DNA of 64,000 nt, taken from G963668435 sp963668435. Its GTDB lineage: Bacteria > Latescibacterota > Latescibacteria > Latescibacterales > Latescibacteraceae. The notes beneath the pieces were generated by a model. It was not told the origin of the DNA and made no database searches. It saw only the letters and a list, made by a program, of their open reading frames with translations. The first letter of the stretch is position 1. Each line of letters begins with the position of its first letter. Shown here one piece after another: positions 34,896 through 43,467 of the stretch. The stretch spans positions 620,001 to 684,000 of the forward strand of contig CAXXSC010000006.1 of the NCBI GenBank assembly GCA_963668435.2, read 5' to 3'. Both the position numbers and the translations under genes were made by a program.

Positions 34896-37800
34896 TTAGA
34901 GTTTGTTGTCAAGAAGCAGTCTTACTGTATGAACGAAATCCTCGAGTTTGTATGGTTTGGCAAGGAAAACACAATCGTCGAACTCATCCGGCATGGTTTT
35001 ATCGATGTGCCCGGAAGAAATCATGATCTTCATATCAGGTTTGATATTCCTGATAGTATCAAACACCTGAATTCCGGACAGTTTCGGAAGGGTAAGGTCA
35101 AGGATGACAAGATCGATCTCATTGTGACGCTCTTTGAACAGATTCACGCCCGCCTGACCGTCCCTGGCAATGCTGACAGCATATCCATAACTGCGTAATA
35201 TCTGTGAAACCACAGTACAGACCGGTGTCTCGTCTTCGATCAGTAATATCGTTTCGGATCCACCCAGAAGTTTAAGTGCTTCAGGGGCGAGTTGTGCATC
35301 CCTGTCGTTGCTTTTCGGAAGGAAAATGTGGAATTTTGCCCCTTTGTCGATGGACGTGTCAATACTGATGTAGCCGTTCAGGTTTTTCGTGACAATGTTG
35401 TATACCATGGCAAGGCCGAGACCCTGGCCTTTCTGGGCGCTGCGCTCCTTAGTTGAAAAAAGCGGTTCAAACGCCCGTTTTTTGACATCGTCGCTCATAC
35501 CGCAGCCTGTATCCTCAAATGTGATATGTAAAAGAGAGCCTTCCGGTGCATGAAGTTCCCGTTCCATTGCTGCGCTGCAGTCGCAGGCTGATATCCTGAT
35601 ATAGTCGCCCTGGCAGACCCCTTTTTCTTCTATCGCCTGAACAGCGTTTGTTCCCAGGTTGAGAAATATCTGGTGCAGAAGGTCATGCTGGCCGTTGATA
35701 AAGAACGTGTCGGGGATGATATCGACATTTTTTTCTATCAGTTTGTCCGTTGTCCGCTCGAGTATGGAGACCACTTCCTGGGCCACGGCATTGACATCAA
35801 CCGCGGTGGTGCTTTTCGTAACTGTGTGCCTTGTGAGCGATTGAAGGTCCTCGATGAGACGTGCCGATTTGTGGCAGAGTGAGTAGGCGTCTTCTATTTT
35901 TTCCTGCTGTTCTGCCGGTATAGTGTTGTATTCCATGCGGACAAGGTCCAGGTTGCCGATTATTCCCATGAGCAGGTTGTTGAAATCATGAGCGATTCCA
36001 CCCGCCAAAGTGCCGATGGAATCCATTCGCTCCCGCATCTGGAGCTGTTCGTTCATTCGTTTCTGTTCAGTGACATCTGTTGCCAGCGATATGATAAGGT
36101 TTTGATCTTCGAGCAGCATGTTTTCGGCGTCGACATAGGTGATCGTTTTGTCTTTGTCGACAATCGGGAGCTGTTTCCATTTCATTCGTTTCGGATCGCC
36201 GCTGAGAGAATCCTTGACAAGTTTCTGCCGGAGTTCTTTCCTTCCGGCGTAGACATAATCCAAAAACGAGCTCACCGTCTGGCTTTCATTCCGCGGGATT
36301 TTATAGGCATCGAGGAAGGTTTCGTTGACATAGAGCATATTCCCGCTGTCAATCTCGTAGAGTGCCATGCCGATTGGCGCTTTTGTGAACAGCGTTTCGA
36401 TAAGCCGTGCATGTTTCTTGAGTTCAAGCTCTGCTTTTTTCCGTTCCGTGATGTTTTCACCGGCGGACAGAATTCTTTTGACCGAACCATTATTATAAAA
36501 AAGCGGGACGACCTTATAGAGCTGGAACTGGTTGTTCAAAAACAGCTCGAACTGGACTTCTTTACCTTCGAATGCCTGTTCGTATTTTCTTTTCACAAAG
36601 TCCGCGTGGTTTCCGAAGACAAATTCGAGCGGTTTGCCGGAAAAAAACTCTTTATTGAGATACTGCTTTTTAAACTCCTGACCCGCGGAAAAACTGATGG
36701 TGTAGTCGGATTCAATGATAGAAATGTAGGAGTTGGGGTAGTTTTCGGCGATGGTTCTCAGAAGTCTCTCGTTTTCGAGAATCGTCTCTTCTGCTGCTTT
36801 CTTTTCGGAAATATCGAGAAATACCGATACGCCGCCGATAATTTCGCCGTTGTCATCGAAAATGGGAGCGGCATTGCTCAGTATCGCGTGATCGTTCCCG
36901 TTTTTGCGAAGAATGTATTCACGATGGCAATTACAGCCTGTTGTTATAGCTTCTACCAGCGGGATATCGGATTTTATGAGCGTATTGCCCTCAAAATCGA
37001 GAAAGTTCAGGCCTCCGACAAAGGTGTCGAGCGAATTATAGCTTTTATCGGATTCCCTGCCGGCGATTGCAAGGCCCGACGGATTGACATACTCTATGCG
37101 TAAATCCTTGTCTGTGATAGTGATGCCTGCCGGGCTCTGTTCCATCGCCGCCTTGAATATTGCCTGTGTTCTTTTCAGGTCGTTTTCAGCGTTGATTTTT
37201 GAGCTTATATCTGAAATGAATGAGCGGAATCCTGTCAGATTCCCGCCCTGGTCATAACGGTATGACCAGTCTACCTCGGCATGAATTATGCCGCCGTTTT
37301 TTTTCCGGTATGTCGTTTGATATTTTTCGGGAGGAACCAGGCTGTCGGCCATATTGGTCAGCAGTGATTCAAGTTTCTTTTTGTCGAGATCGTCCGCAGT
37401 GATGTCAAAAAGTGTCATGCCGGTCAGTTCTTTGGCGGAATAGCCCAGTATATCACAATCGGAACGGTTGCAGAATGTTATCCTGCCTGTCAGATCGCAG
37501 TCATGAATTCCATAGGGAAGTGATTCGACGAGGTTCTTGTATTTCTTTTCGCTGAGATAGATCGAGTCGACAAGTTTCGAGTTTTTGAGCGCTATGGATG
37601 CAAGTTCACCAAATGCTGAGGCCAGCTCCGCATCATGATCGTTGAATCCGCCCGGTTTGTTTGCAAGGCCCATGAGGCCGACTATTTCGCCATTGTTGTT
37701 CAGCGGAATAAACATGACATTGTCAAGCCTGACATGTCCCTCGGGCATGAATTTCATCCATGGGCTCGTGGCAAAATCGTTCTCATAGACAGTTGTCTTG

Positions 37801-38468
37801 CTCCGGAATGCTTCGCCGCGGAATCCGCGGACCGGCATGGGGAGTGTCGGGTCGACAGTACATTCACGACCGCTCGCATCCAGGAAAAGAACGATGTTTT
37901 CCTGCTTGTCCTCGGAAAGCAGCGCGACATAGCCTGCACTTGCGCCGGTCATTTCCTTGCAGGCGTCGAATATCGAGCGGGCGGCCTGTGTAAAATCCGC
38001 AAACTCAATAACATTCTTCGAGGATTGATAAAGGCTTTTCAGTGTGAGTTCCCGTTGAAGCAGGGCTTTGATCCGCATTTCACTGTCACGCTCGGTCCGG
38101 AAATTTTTCAACGCGAGATCGATAGTGGCTTTCAGCTGGAGGTCACTGAGGGGCTTAACGAGAAAGCCGCAGGGATCTGCGGCCTGGGTTTTTTCGAAGA
38201 TATCATGATCATTACCGTCGAAAAGAAAAACTACGGGAATACCATATCGCTGGCGGATGATTTTAGCCGTTTCGATACCGTCCATGATGCCCTGCAGGAC
38301 AATATCGGTGACAACGATGTCAGGGTGTTCAAACGGTATCCTGTCGATCGCCTGACTTCCCCGTGAGGTTATGGATGTTACATAATACCCTGATCTGGAA
38401 AGACTTTCCTCGAGACTTTCCGCCGCTGAAATGTCGGCGTCGATGATCATCACCCGGCCACTGTTCAT
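34896..38468 (-). CDS. Hybrid histidine kinase with N- and C-terminal receivers (REC-GAF-PAS4-HK-REC)
   Basis: 1190 residues; ATG 38468 has GGGGG 8 nt upstream and overlaps the preceding small frame's stop (ATGA). Soluble. N-terminal REC about 5-125 with phospho-Asp55 in IVVTDIVLQG and a KP pair (VKPLSD), GAF about 145-300 (PEGHVRLDNVMFIPL), and PAS domains about 300-410, 425-540, 545-670 and 680-800. HisKA about 815-880 (GGIAHDFNNLL), HATPase about 925-1040 (GQGLGLAMVYNI), and a C-terminal REC about 1070-1188 (LVILDLTLPKLSG). The N-terminal receiver means this kinase can itself be controlled by phosphotransfer. The nearby DHp protein that lacks an ATPase domain is a candidate partner. Confidence 0.92.
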   Translation of the reverse strand: MNSGRVMIIDADISAAESLEESLSRSGYYVTSITSRGSQAIDRIPFEHPDIVVTDIVLQGIMDGIETAKIIRQRYGIPVVFLFDGNDHDIFEKTQAADPCGFLVKPLSDLQLKATIDLALKNFRTERDSEMRIKALLQRELTLKSLYQSSKNVIEFADFTQAARSIFDACKEMTGASAGYVALLSEDKQENIVLFLDASGRECTVDPTLPMPVRGFRGEAFRSKTTVYENDFATSPWMKFMPEGHVRLDNVMFIPLNNNGEIVGLMGLANKPGGFNDHDAELASAFGELASIALKNSKLVDSIYLSEKKYKNLVESLPYGIHDCDLTGRITFCNRSDCDILGYSAKELTGMTLFDITADDLDKKKLESLLTNMADSLVPPEKYQTTYRKKNGGIIHAEVDWSYRYDQGGNLTGFRSFISDISSKINAENDLKRTQAIFKAAMEQSPAGITITDKDLRIEYVNPSGLAIAGRESDKSYNSLDTFVGGLNFLDFEGNTLIKSDIPLVEAITTGCNCHREYILRKNGNDHAILSNAAPIFDDNGEIIGGVSVFLDISEKKAAEETILENERLLRTIAENYPNSYISIIESDYTISFSAGQEFKKQYLNKEFFSGKPLEFVFGNHADFVKRKYEQAFEGKEVQFELFLNNQFQLYKVVPLFYNNGSVKRILSAGENITERKKAELELKKHARLIETLFTKAPIGMALYEIDSGNMLYVNETFLDAYKIPRNESQTVSSFLDYVYAGRKELRQKLVKDSLSGDPKRMKWKQLPIVDKDKTITYVDAENMLLEDQNLIISLATDVTEQKRMNEQLQMRERMDSIGTLAGGIAHDFNNLLMGIIGNLDLVRMEYNTIPAEQQEKIEDAYSLCHKSARLIEDLQSLTRHTVTKSTTAVDVNAVAQEVVSILERTTDKLIEKNVDIIPDTFFINGQHDLLHQIFLNLGTNAVQAIEEKGVCQGDYIRISACDCSAAMERELHAPEGSLLHITFEDTGCGMSDDVKKRAFEPLFSTKERSAQKGQGLGLAMVYNIVTKNLNGYISIDTSIDKGAKFHIFLPKSNDRDAQLAPEALKLLGGSETILLIEDETPVCTVVSQILRSYGYAVSIARDGQAGVNLFKERHNEIDLVILDLTLPKLSGIQVFDTIRNIKPDMKIMISSGHIDKTMPDEFDDCVFLAKPYKLEDFVHTVRLLLDNKL

Positions 38469-38782
38469 TTGTCAGTCCCCCGGCCTTTCTGCCGATATTG
38501 AGTCGCTCCGCTTGACATTGATTTTTCCGGCGGGCTGTCTGCCTGTTCCGCCGAAAACCTCATCGATGTCTCCTGATCCCCGTGTTGCCTGTTATCCTGA
38601 TGATGGCTGAAATAGTCGTAGGAAAAACTGAACAGCCGGTTTCTGTGCTCCGGTCGACCAGGCAATGAGCCCAAGCGTTTTCTTCCGCAGGCATATCTCT
38701 GTTGTAATGAGGGTTTCTTGATCATATATGACAGTTTCTTTTTGTTTTCGCTGACCACTTTAAGATCAGGTTGAAGAGCCAT
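38465..38782 (-). CDS. Possible small overlapping gene between the PAS-DHp protein and the hybrid kinase
   Basis: 105 codons. It begins at ATG 38782 inside the last codons of the upstream PAS-DHp gene (17-nt overlap) and its TGA overlaps the ATG of the kinase (ATGA at 38465-38468). Such overlaps often mark translational coupling. Against it: no ribosome site, a low-complexity basic and polar composition (many Gln, Ser, Arg, His), and no recognised motif. It may simply be the spacer between two real genes. Confidence 0.35.
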   Translation of the reverse strand: MALQPDLKVVSENKKKLSYMIKKPSLQQRYACGRKRLGSLPGRPEHRNRLFSFSYDYFSHHQDNRQHGDQETSMRFSAEQADSPPEKSMSSGATQYRQKGRGTDK

Positions 38783-39470
38783 CGATATCCAGAATAGTGC
38801 CGCTGAGATATTTCATTTCCTGGTAATGATTGAACAGCATCAGTTTCTCGGTGATTTTGGCGAGCTTGACCGCATGCTCTTTTATCTCGTGCATATATTC
38901 TTCCACTTCATCCGGATTTTCCACACCCATCAGCAAAAGATCGATATAACCGCTGATAACTGTCAGCGGCTGATTCATCTCATGACAGACAGCGGCGCCG
39001 GTGTCCAATGCCACCTGCAGTTTCGTGTTCTCGAGCCTGATTTCTTCCTGTTGTTTGACATTCGTGATATCCGATACAGAAACGATGACCAGCTCAGGTT
39101 TCTCCATCCATGTTGTCGATATGGAAAGCACTTTCGTGCCGTTATCACGGAACGTCAGGACAGCTTCCACGTTTGACTGGTTTTTTCCGGTCCGTATGGT
39201 TTCGGCAATTGTATTGCGTATGATGCATTCCTTGCAGAAATAACCGTGTCCGCAGCCTTCAGGCACATCATTCGCATGAATGCAGCCGAAAGCCTCTCCG
39301 CCCTGAAGGCCTGCCAACTGAGCTTTCGTTTTATTGGAAAGGTATTCAGCAACCCTGTTGGACAGGACAATACTTGTATCTGTTGTCAGAACGACAATAG
39401 CGCTTGGCAGGTTATCGATTACCTGCTTTATCAGGTCAGTATTCAAATTATTTTCAACGATCGCAGGCAT
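38766..39470 (-). CDS. PAS-DHp protein without a kinase ATPase domain
   Basis: 234 residues, ATG 39470 with AAGGGG upstream. PAS domain about 10-130 with a cysteine cluster: FGCIHAND, then PEGCGHGYFCKEC, a pattern that could hold metal. A HisKA-like helical region follows about 140-225 with the H-box string VCHEMNQPLTVISGY. The chain ends there, so the HATPase_c domain that phosphorylates the His is absent. True kinases of this kind are 350 or more residues. There is no sign of a frameshifted ATPase domain downstream; the next frame is the small overlapping one. It might be phosphorylated in trans by a neighbouring kinase or act as a dimerisation modulator. It heads the unit that includes the 1190-residue hybrid kinase. 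Confidence 0.8.
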   Translation of the reverse strand: MPAIVENNLNTDLIKQVIDNLPSAIVVLTTDTSIVLSNRVAEYLSNKTKAQLAGLQGGEAFGCIHANDVPEGCGHGYFCKECIIRNTIAETIRTGKNQSNVEAVLTFRDNGTKVLSISTTWMEKPELVIVSVSDITNVKQQEEIRLENTKLQVALDTGAAVCHEMNQPLTVISGYIDLLLMGVENPDEVEEYMHEIKEHAVKLAKITEKLMLFNHYQEMKYLSGTILDIDGSST

Positions 39471-39614
39471 TGCTTTCCCCTTTGAGCATAAAATCCGGTT
39501 ATCTAAAGTGAAAATAAGCGCTTAAAAAACATGCTGTTGCTGACTGTACCGTTATACGCGTGTATCTGATTTCCATATTCTGCCTCATTCATTCCCTTTC
39601 GGACATGAGAGTGC

Positions 39615-39657
39615 GGAGCAGGACAATGAATGCCCTGCTCCGCTCCGGGGGGGGGGG
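39615..39657 (-). terminator. Hairpin after the MCP gene, next to an 11-G run
   Basis: GGAGCAGG-N10-CCTGCTCC (about 39616-39641 on the plus strand), 25-50 nt past the chemoreceptor stop, with no U-tract. Between it and the stop lies a run of eleven G (39647-39657), unusual here and prone to slippage or assembly error. Confidence 0.5.
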
Positions 39658-39665
39658 TGACCCGT

Positions 39666-41636
39666 TTAAAACTCACCGAAATCATCATCATCGAGAGGGA
39701 TGACATCGTTAGGTGTAACTGTTGTAGTCTTCAATCCGGCCGTGGACATTTTTTTCTTCTTGCCTGAGGCGGGGAGTGCCGGCCTGGCAACCGCGGCGAG
39801 CCTGTTGCCATTAGAACCGTTCTTCGAATCCTGACCCTCGACAAGCCTGATAAGGCTTGATACCATGTCTTTCATTTCCGATGCCTGAGAGGACAGCTCT
39901 TCACTGGCCGAGGCTGATTCCTCAGCGTTTGCCGCTGCGGTCTGGGTGACCTGATCCATCTGGCTTACCGCGGCATTGACCTGTGTGATGCCCTGTGACT
40001 GTTCGGATGTCGCGTTGGAAACCTCTTCGGCAAGCGCCGCCACTTTTTTAGAGGACTCGCTGATGTCCATGAGAGCATCCGCAACCTCGTTGGTGACAGA
40101 CACGCCCTCATTGGCGTTTTCCTGCGATTCTGCAATCAGTGAAGAGGTGTTTTTAGCCGCTTCTGCACTTCTCAATGCGAGATTCCTGACTTCTTCGGCG
40201 ACAACCGCGAATCCTGCGCCTGCCTCACCGGCCCTGGCAGCCTCAACTGCCGCATTCAGTGCGAGGAGATTGGTCTGGAACGCGATTTCGTCGATGGTCT
40301 TTATGATTTTCGCGGTCTCATCGGAGGAAGTTTTGATCTTGTCGATAGTGCTTTTCATCCGCTGCATAGCCTTGTTGCCGGTATCGGCGGCAGACTGGGC
40401 ATGTACGGCGCCGTCCTGCGACTGACGGGCGTTTTCGGCGTTCTGTTTGGTCATCGAGGTCATCTCCTCGAGTGAGGAGGATATTTCCTCAAGGCTCGAT
40501 GCCTGTTCGCTGGAACCTTCCGCAAGCTGCTGACTGGAGGACGATACCTGGTTGGATGCGGCTGCCACCTGGTCAGAACCCGTGCTCAGACCATCGATGA
40601 TCATGTTGATCGGTCCGGTGATCGAACGGGTGATGTAGACTGCCAGGAAGGCGCCAATGATTGCGGCAATGATAAGGCCGATGATCATTACGAAAGATGC
40701 GGCACTGAGAGCGCTGACAGCGCCATCAGCGATAGCTTCGGTCTGATCGATTCCCGCATTGGCTGTTGTCATTGTCGCCGCAAGCACTTTATCGGCAGCG
40801 GAATTCCGCAGCGTGCCGAGCTCCTGTGCCCGCTCGAAATTCTTTTCGAAATCCAGCATGGCGGTTTTGTACTGATTGGCCGCCTTCTGAATATTGTCGA
40901 GCTCTTTGATGTTGACACTCTGACGCGTGACTTTTCTGATGTTTTTGATCATATCGTCAATGCTGTCGAAATTACTAATCGCCTCGCGGATGGTCTGCGG
41001 ATTGCGGGTTGCCTGTGCGCGCCATGCTGCGAGTCGTACAGCATTGCCGGTATCGATGATGTTGTTGATTTCAGTGATCTTGTAATGACGTTCTTTCAGT
41101 TTGCTGCTTCCGGCGCCGCTCGAGCATTCCTTTTTCATTGCCGCATTCTGGCTTTCAAGGAAACTCGTGCAGTTGTCAATGTACAGTTTTGCGCCAATGT
41201 CAAGCTGCTCCCTGTTGCCCTTCATGGCGTTGAATACGGTGATAGTCTCGTTCAAGAGCGATTCATATGTGTTCACATTGTTCGTGGCTTCGGCAATCTG
41301 GTCTTTCAGCTTGACGAGGTGTTTTGATTCGTTTGCAAGCGTATTCGCCTCTTCGAGATACTCATGAACCTCTTCGAGATTCTTAAGTCCTTCGTCGATG
41401 TATTTCTGCTCTTCCGTGAAAGAGTAGCCGCGGGCAGCATACATGGTGGCCCGGGATGTGCGCTCCAGATGGTTCGCTACGATAACCTCAGGGACATATT
41501 CACGTGCAAGTTTTTTTGCATCACTTGTTACGCTTTTCATGTTCCATACAGCCAGTCCACCGAGGAACACGGCAATAAGAATAAGAGAAACGAAACCGAC
41601 ACCGATTTTTTTGCCCAATCCCATACTTGCAAACAT
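39666..41636 (-). CDS. Methyl-accepting chemotaxis protein
   Basis: 656 residues; ATG 41636 with GGAGG 5 nt upstream. TM1 about 12-31, a long (~280-residue) all-helical periplasmic domain (probably a helical bimodular, four-helix-type ligand domain), TM2 about 313-335, HAMP about 336-390, then the cytoplasmic coiled-coil. The highly conserved hairpin tip is present (EIAFQTNLLALNAAVEAARA, then GFAVVAEEVRNLALRSAEA). Gln/Glu-rich methylation helices flank it. The tail ends DDDDFGEF, which resembles a tethering C-terminal peptide. Expected role: membrane chemoreceptor controlling CheA/CheW. No che genes are in the window, so it works with a core array encoded elsewhere. A sigma-54 promoter lies upstream and a sigma-54 activator is the neighbouring gene. 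Confidence 0.95.
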   Translation of the reverse strand: MFASMGLGKKIGVGFVSLILIAVFLGGLAVWNMKSVTSDAKKLAREYVPEVIVANHLERTSRATMYAARGYSFTEEQKYIDEGLKNLEEVHEYLEEANTLANESKHLVKLKDQIAEATNNVNTYESLLNETITVFNAMKGNREQLDIGAKLYIDNCTSFLESQNAAMKKECSSGAGSSKLKERHYKITEINNIIDTGNAVRLAAWRAQATRNPQTIREAISNFDSIDDMIKNIRKVTRQSVNIKELDNIQKAANQYKTAMLDFEKNFERAQELGTLRNSAADKVLAATMTTANAGIDQTEAIADGAVSALSAASFVMIIGLIIAAIIGAFLAVYITRSITGPINMIIDGLSTGSDQVAAASNQVSSSSQQLAEGSSEQASSLEEISSSLEEMTSMTKQNAENARQSQDGAVHAQSAADTGNKAMQRMKSTIDKIKTSSDETAKIIKTIDEIAFQTNLLALNAAVEAARAGEAGAGFAVVAEEVRNLALRSAEAAKNTSSLIAESQENANEGVSVTNEVADALMDISESSKKVAALAEEVSNATSEQSQGITQVNAAVSQMDQVTQTAAANAEESASASEELSSQASEMKDMVSSLIRLVEGQDSKNGSNGNRLAAVARPALPASGKKKKMSTAGLKTTTVTPNDVIPLDDDDFGEF

Positions 41637-41729
41637 GATGACCTCCGTGTGAGTAATGCTTTGAACTGTTATCTCATTGAAATCGTGATTGTGTTCGGTT
41701 CATGTCACGGCAATTACACGAATAGGTAT

Positions 41730-41745
41730 TGCACAGATTGTGCCA
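41730..41745 (-). promoter_or_regulatory. rpoN-dependent: Sigma-54 (-24/-12) promoter
   Basis: Reads TGGCACAATCTGTGCA on the minus strand: GG and GC are in exact -24/-12 register, and it matches the consensus TGGCACG-N4-TTGCW at all but two positions. The start site would be about 41719, some 80 nt before the chemoreceptor ATG. Confidence 0.75.
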
Positions 41746-41965
41746 AAAAGATCGGTTGTTTTGTATGTCGTTGTTTTGCAATGGTCTGTGGCGTCTATGT
41801 TGTTGCAGGGTTAAAAAGAATTTTTCAAATCCAGCCTTGAAAGTCTGATATTTCGGACCACGTGATTTTCCATTAAGCATATATGTCATTATTAAACAGT
41901 GTGTTGCGGCTGTGTGTGAAGAAATGAGACTTTTTGTGTTTAGTCCGCTAATTCGGACAGGATCT

Positions 41966-41990
41966 GTTCAGACACTGTTTCTGAATGAAC
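41966..41990. promoter_or_regulatory. Candidate enhancer dyad for the NtrC-type regulator
   Basis: TTCAGA-N7-TCTGAA (41967-41985), a perfect 6-bp inverted repeat, wrapped by GTTCA (41966-41970) and TGAAC (41986-41990). It lies about 235 bp upstream of the sigma-54 promoter. The binding protein is presumed to be the adjacent regulator. Confidence 0.45.
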
Positions 41991-42094
41991 AGGTACCGGA
42001 AACTGTGCCATATACCGGTGTGTCAGACTGAATACAGTGTAAAGCGATACTGTTCGTGTTTTCTGGCGGGAGACTAGTGAGATCTTGCCCTGTC

Positions 42095-43465
42095 CTAAAT
42101 GCCGTACTTTTTCAGGAGGTTGAAAAACTGTGATCGGGAGAGGCCGGATTTTTTTACCGCTTCTGCCCGTTTGCCGTTTGTTTCGGCAAGGAGGTTTTTC
42201 AGGTAATGTGACTCCATCCGAGCCTTGTACTCCCGGAATGTCGGAAATCCGCTGTCGCTGACACCGCCCAGCGATGTCTGGTTCTGCCGGTCGCTGTCTT
42301 TCCGGCTGATTGCGGAAAGCCGTATCTGGCTGGGAAGGTGAAATGGATACAGGGTCGGATCATAGACCGCGACAGCGAGTGTTCTTTCGAGGACATTGAA
42401 AAACTCGCGAATGTTGCCGGGCCATGAATAAACGGTCAGCGCCTCGAGGAATTCTGGTGAATAACCTTTTATCTCGATGCCGTTTCGCTCGCAGTAATTA
42501 GCGATTCCCTGACCGAGGAGGTTCTTGATATCGCTTATACGGTTTCTGAGCGGTGGAAGCTCGATATGGTAGGAATTGATCCTGTAAAACAGATCTTCGC
42601 GGAAACCGCCATCCGATACCATTTCTGACAGGTCACGATTTGTTGCGCTGACAAGCCGGAAATTACTGGCGATCTCTTTTTTTCCGCCCAGCGGCTTGAC
42701 TTTTTTCTCCTGTAGAGTCCTGAGAAACACTTTCTGAACGGAAAGCGGCAGTTCTCCGATCTCGTCCAGGAACAGGGTGCCGCCGTCAGCCGCGGCGATC
42801 AATCCGGTCTTGTCCTCCGTTGCGCCGGTGAAAGATCCCTTTTTATGGCCGAACAGTATGCTTTCGACAAGGTTGTCAGGTATTGAGGCGCAGTCGACAA
42901 TGATAAACTCCTTGTCGGAACGGGCGCTGTTTTCGTGAAGGGTTTTTGCGAAAAGCTCCTTGCCGGTGCCTGTTTCCCCCGTTATCAGCACCGCCGCATC
43001 ACTTTGGGCGGCATAGGCCAGGTTGTCCAGGGCCACAGTTATTTCACGGCCCGAACCCACGATACTGCTTCTCTCAAGATACGATGTCCGTCGTGATTTC
43101 TGTGCCCGGTACTGGAGTGCCCGTTTCAGCGACAGCGCAATATCGTCGATGGAAAGTGGCTTTTTGATATAGTCCCAGGCACCGTTTTTCACGGCAAATT
43201 CGGCGCCCATGTTATTGTCGTAACCGGTCATGATAATTATTTCGGGCGCGTCCGGCAGATGGCGGATTTTTCCTATAGTATCAAGCCCGTTGCCGTCCGG
43301 GAGCTGGACATCCAGCAGAAGTACATCGAAAGTTTCGTTATGCAATATGTCAAGTCCGCTTGTCATCGTGTATGCGCTGGTTACACTGTAGCCATTTTCT
43401 CGGACAACATCTGTCAGTGCGCTGTTGAACTGGAGGTCATCGTCTATAATCAGTATTTCCGGCAT
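42095..43465 (-). CDS. NtrC-family sigma-54-dependent response regulator
   Basis: 456 residues. REC 1-120 with phospho-Asp52 in LLLDVQLPD. AAA+ domain about 135-370: Walker A GETGTGKE 163-170, sigma-54 contact loop GSFTGA 210-215 (the usual form is GAFTGA), Walker B LFLDEIGE around 231-238, and arginine-finger region FREDLFYRI. Fis-type helix-turn-helix at the C-terminus (RAEAVKKSGLSRSQFFNLLKKYGI region). The start is 2 nt past the stop of the upstream hybrid kinase, its likely partner. It should bind upstream dyads and remodel RpoN holoenzyme at the chemoreceptor promoter 350 bp downstream, and perhaps others. Confidence 0.94.
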   Translation of the reverse strand: MPEILIIDDDLQFNSALTDVVRENGYSVTSAYTMTSGLDILHNETFDVLLLDVQLPDGNGLDTIGKIRHLPDAPEIIIMTGYDNNMGAEFAVKNGAWDYIKKPLSIDDIALSLKRALQYRAQKSRRTSYLERSSIVGSGREITVALDNLAYAAQSDAAVLITGETGTGKELFAKTLHENSARSDKEFIIVDCASIPDNLVESILFGHKKGSFTGATEDKTGLIAAADGGTLFLDEIGELPLSVQKVFLRTLQEKKVKPLGGKKEIASNFRLVSATNRDLSEMVSDGGFREDLFYRINSYHIELPPLRNRISDIKNLLGQGIANYCERNGIEIKGYSPEFLEALTVYSWPGNIREFFNVLERTLAVAVYDPTLYPFHLPSQIRLSAISRKDSDRQNQTSLGGVSDSGFPTFREYKARMESHYLKNLLAETNGKRAEAVKKSGLSRSQFFNLLKKYGI

Positions 43466-43467
43466 AG

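Larger units (their letters stand above)
41637..42094 (-). promoter_or_regulatory. 458-bp regulatory region of the chemoreceptor
   Basis: No gene. It contains the sigma-54 promoter (41730-41745), an NtrC-style dyad (41966-41990), a GTCCG-N6-CGGAC hairpin (41943-41958), and a related CAGACTGAATACAGTG stretch at about 42023-42039. The layout of activator sites 200-300 bp upstream of a -24/-12 promoter is typical of enhancer-driven genes. Confidence 0.6.

Noticed and set aside
35988..37103. Plus-strand frame of 371 codons opposite the 1190-residue kinase
   Set aside because: Shadow of PAS and HisKA coding sequence; no start context.
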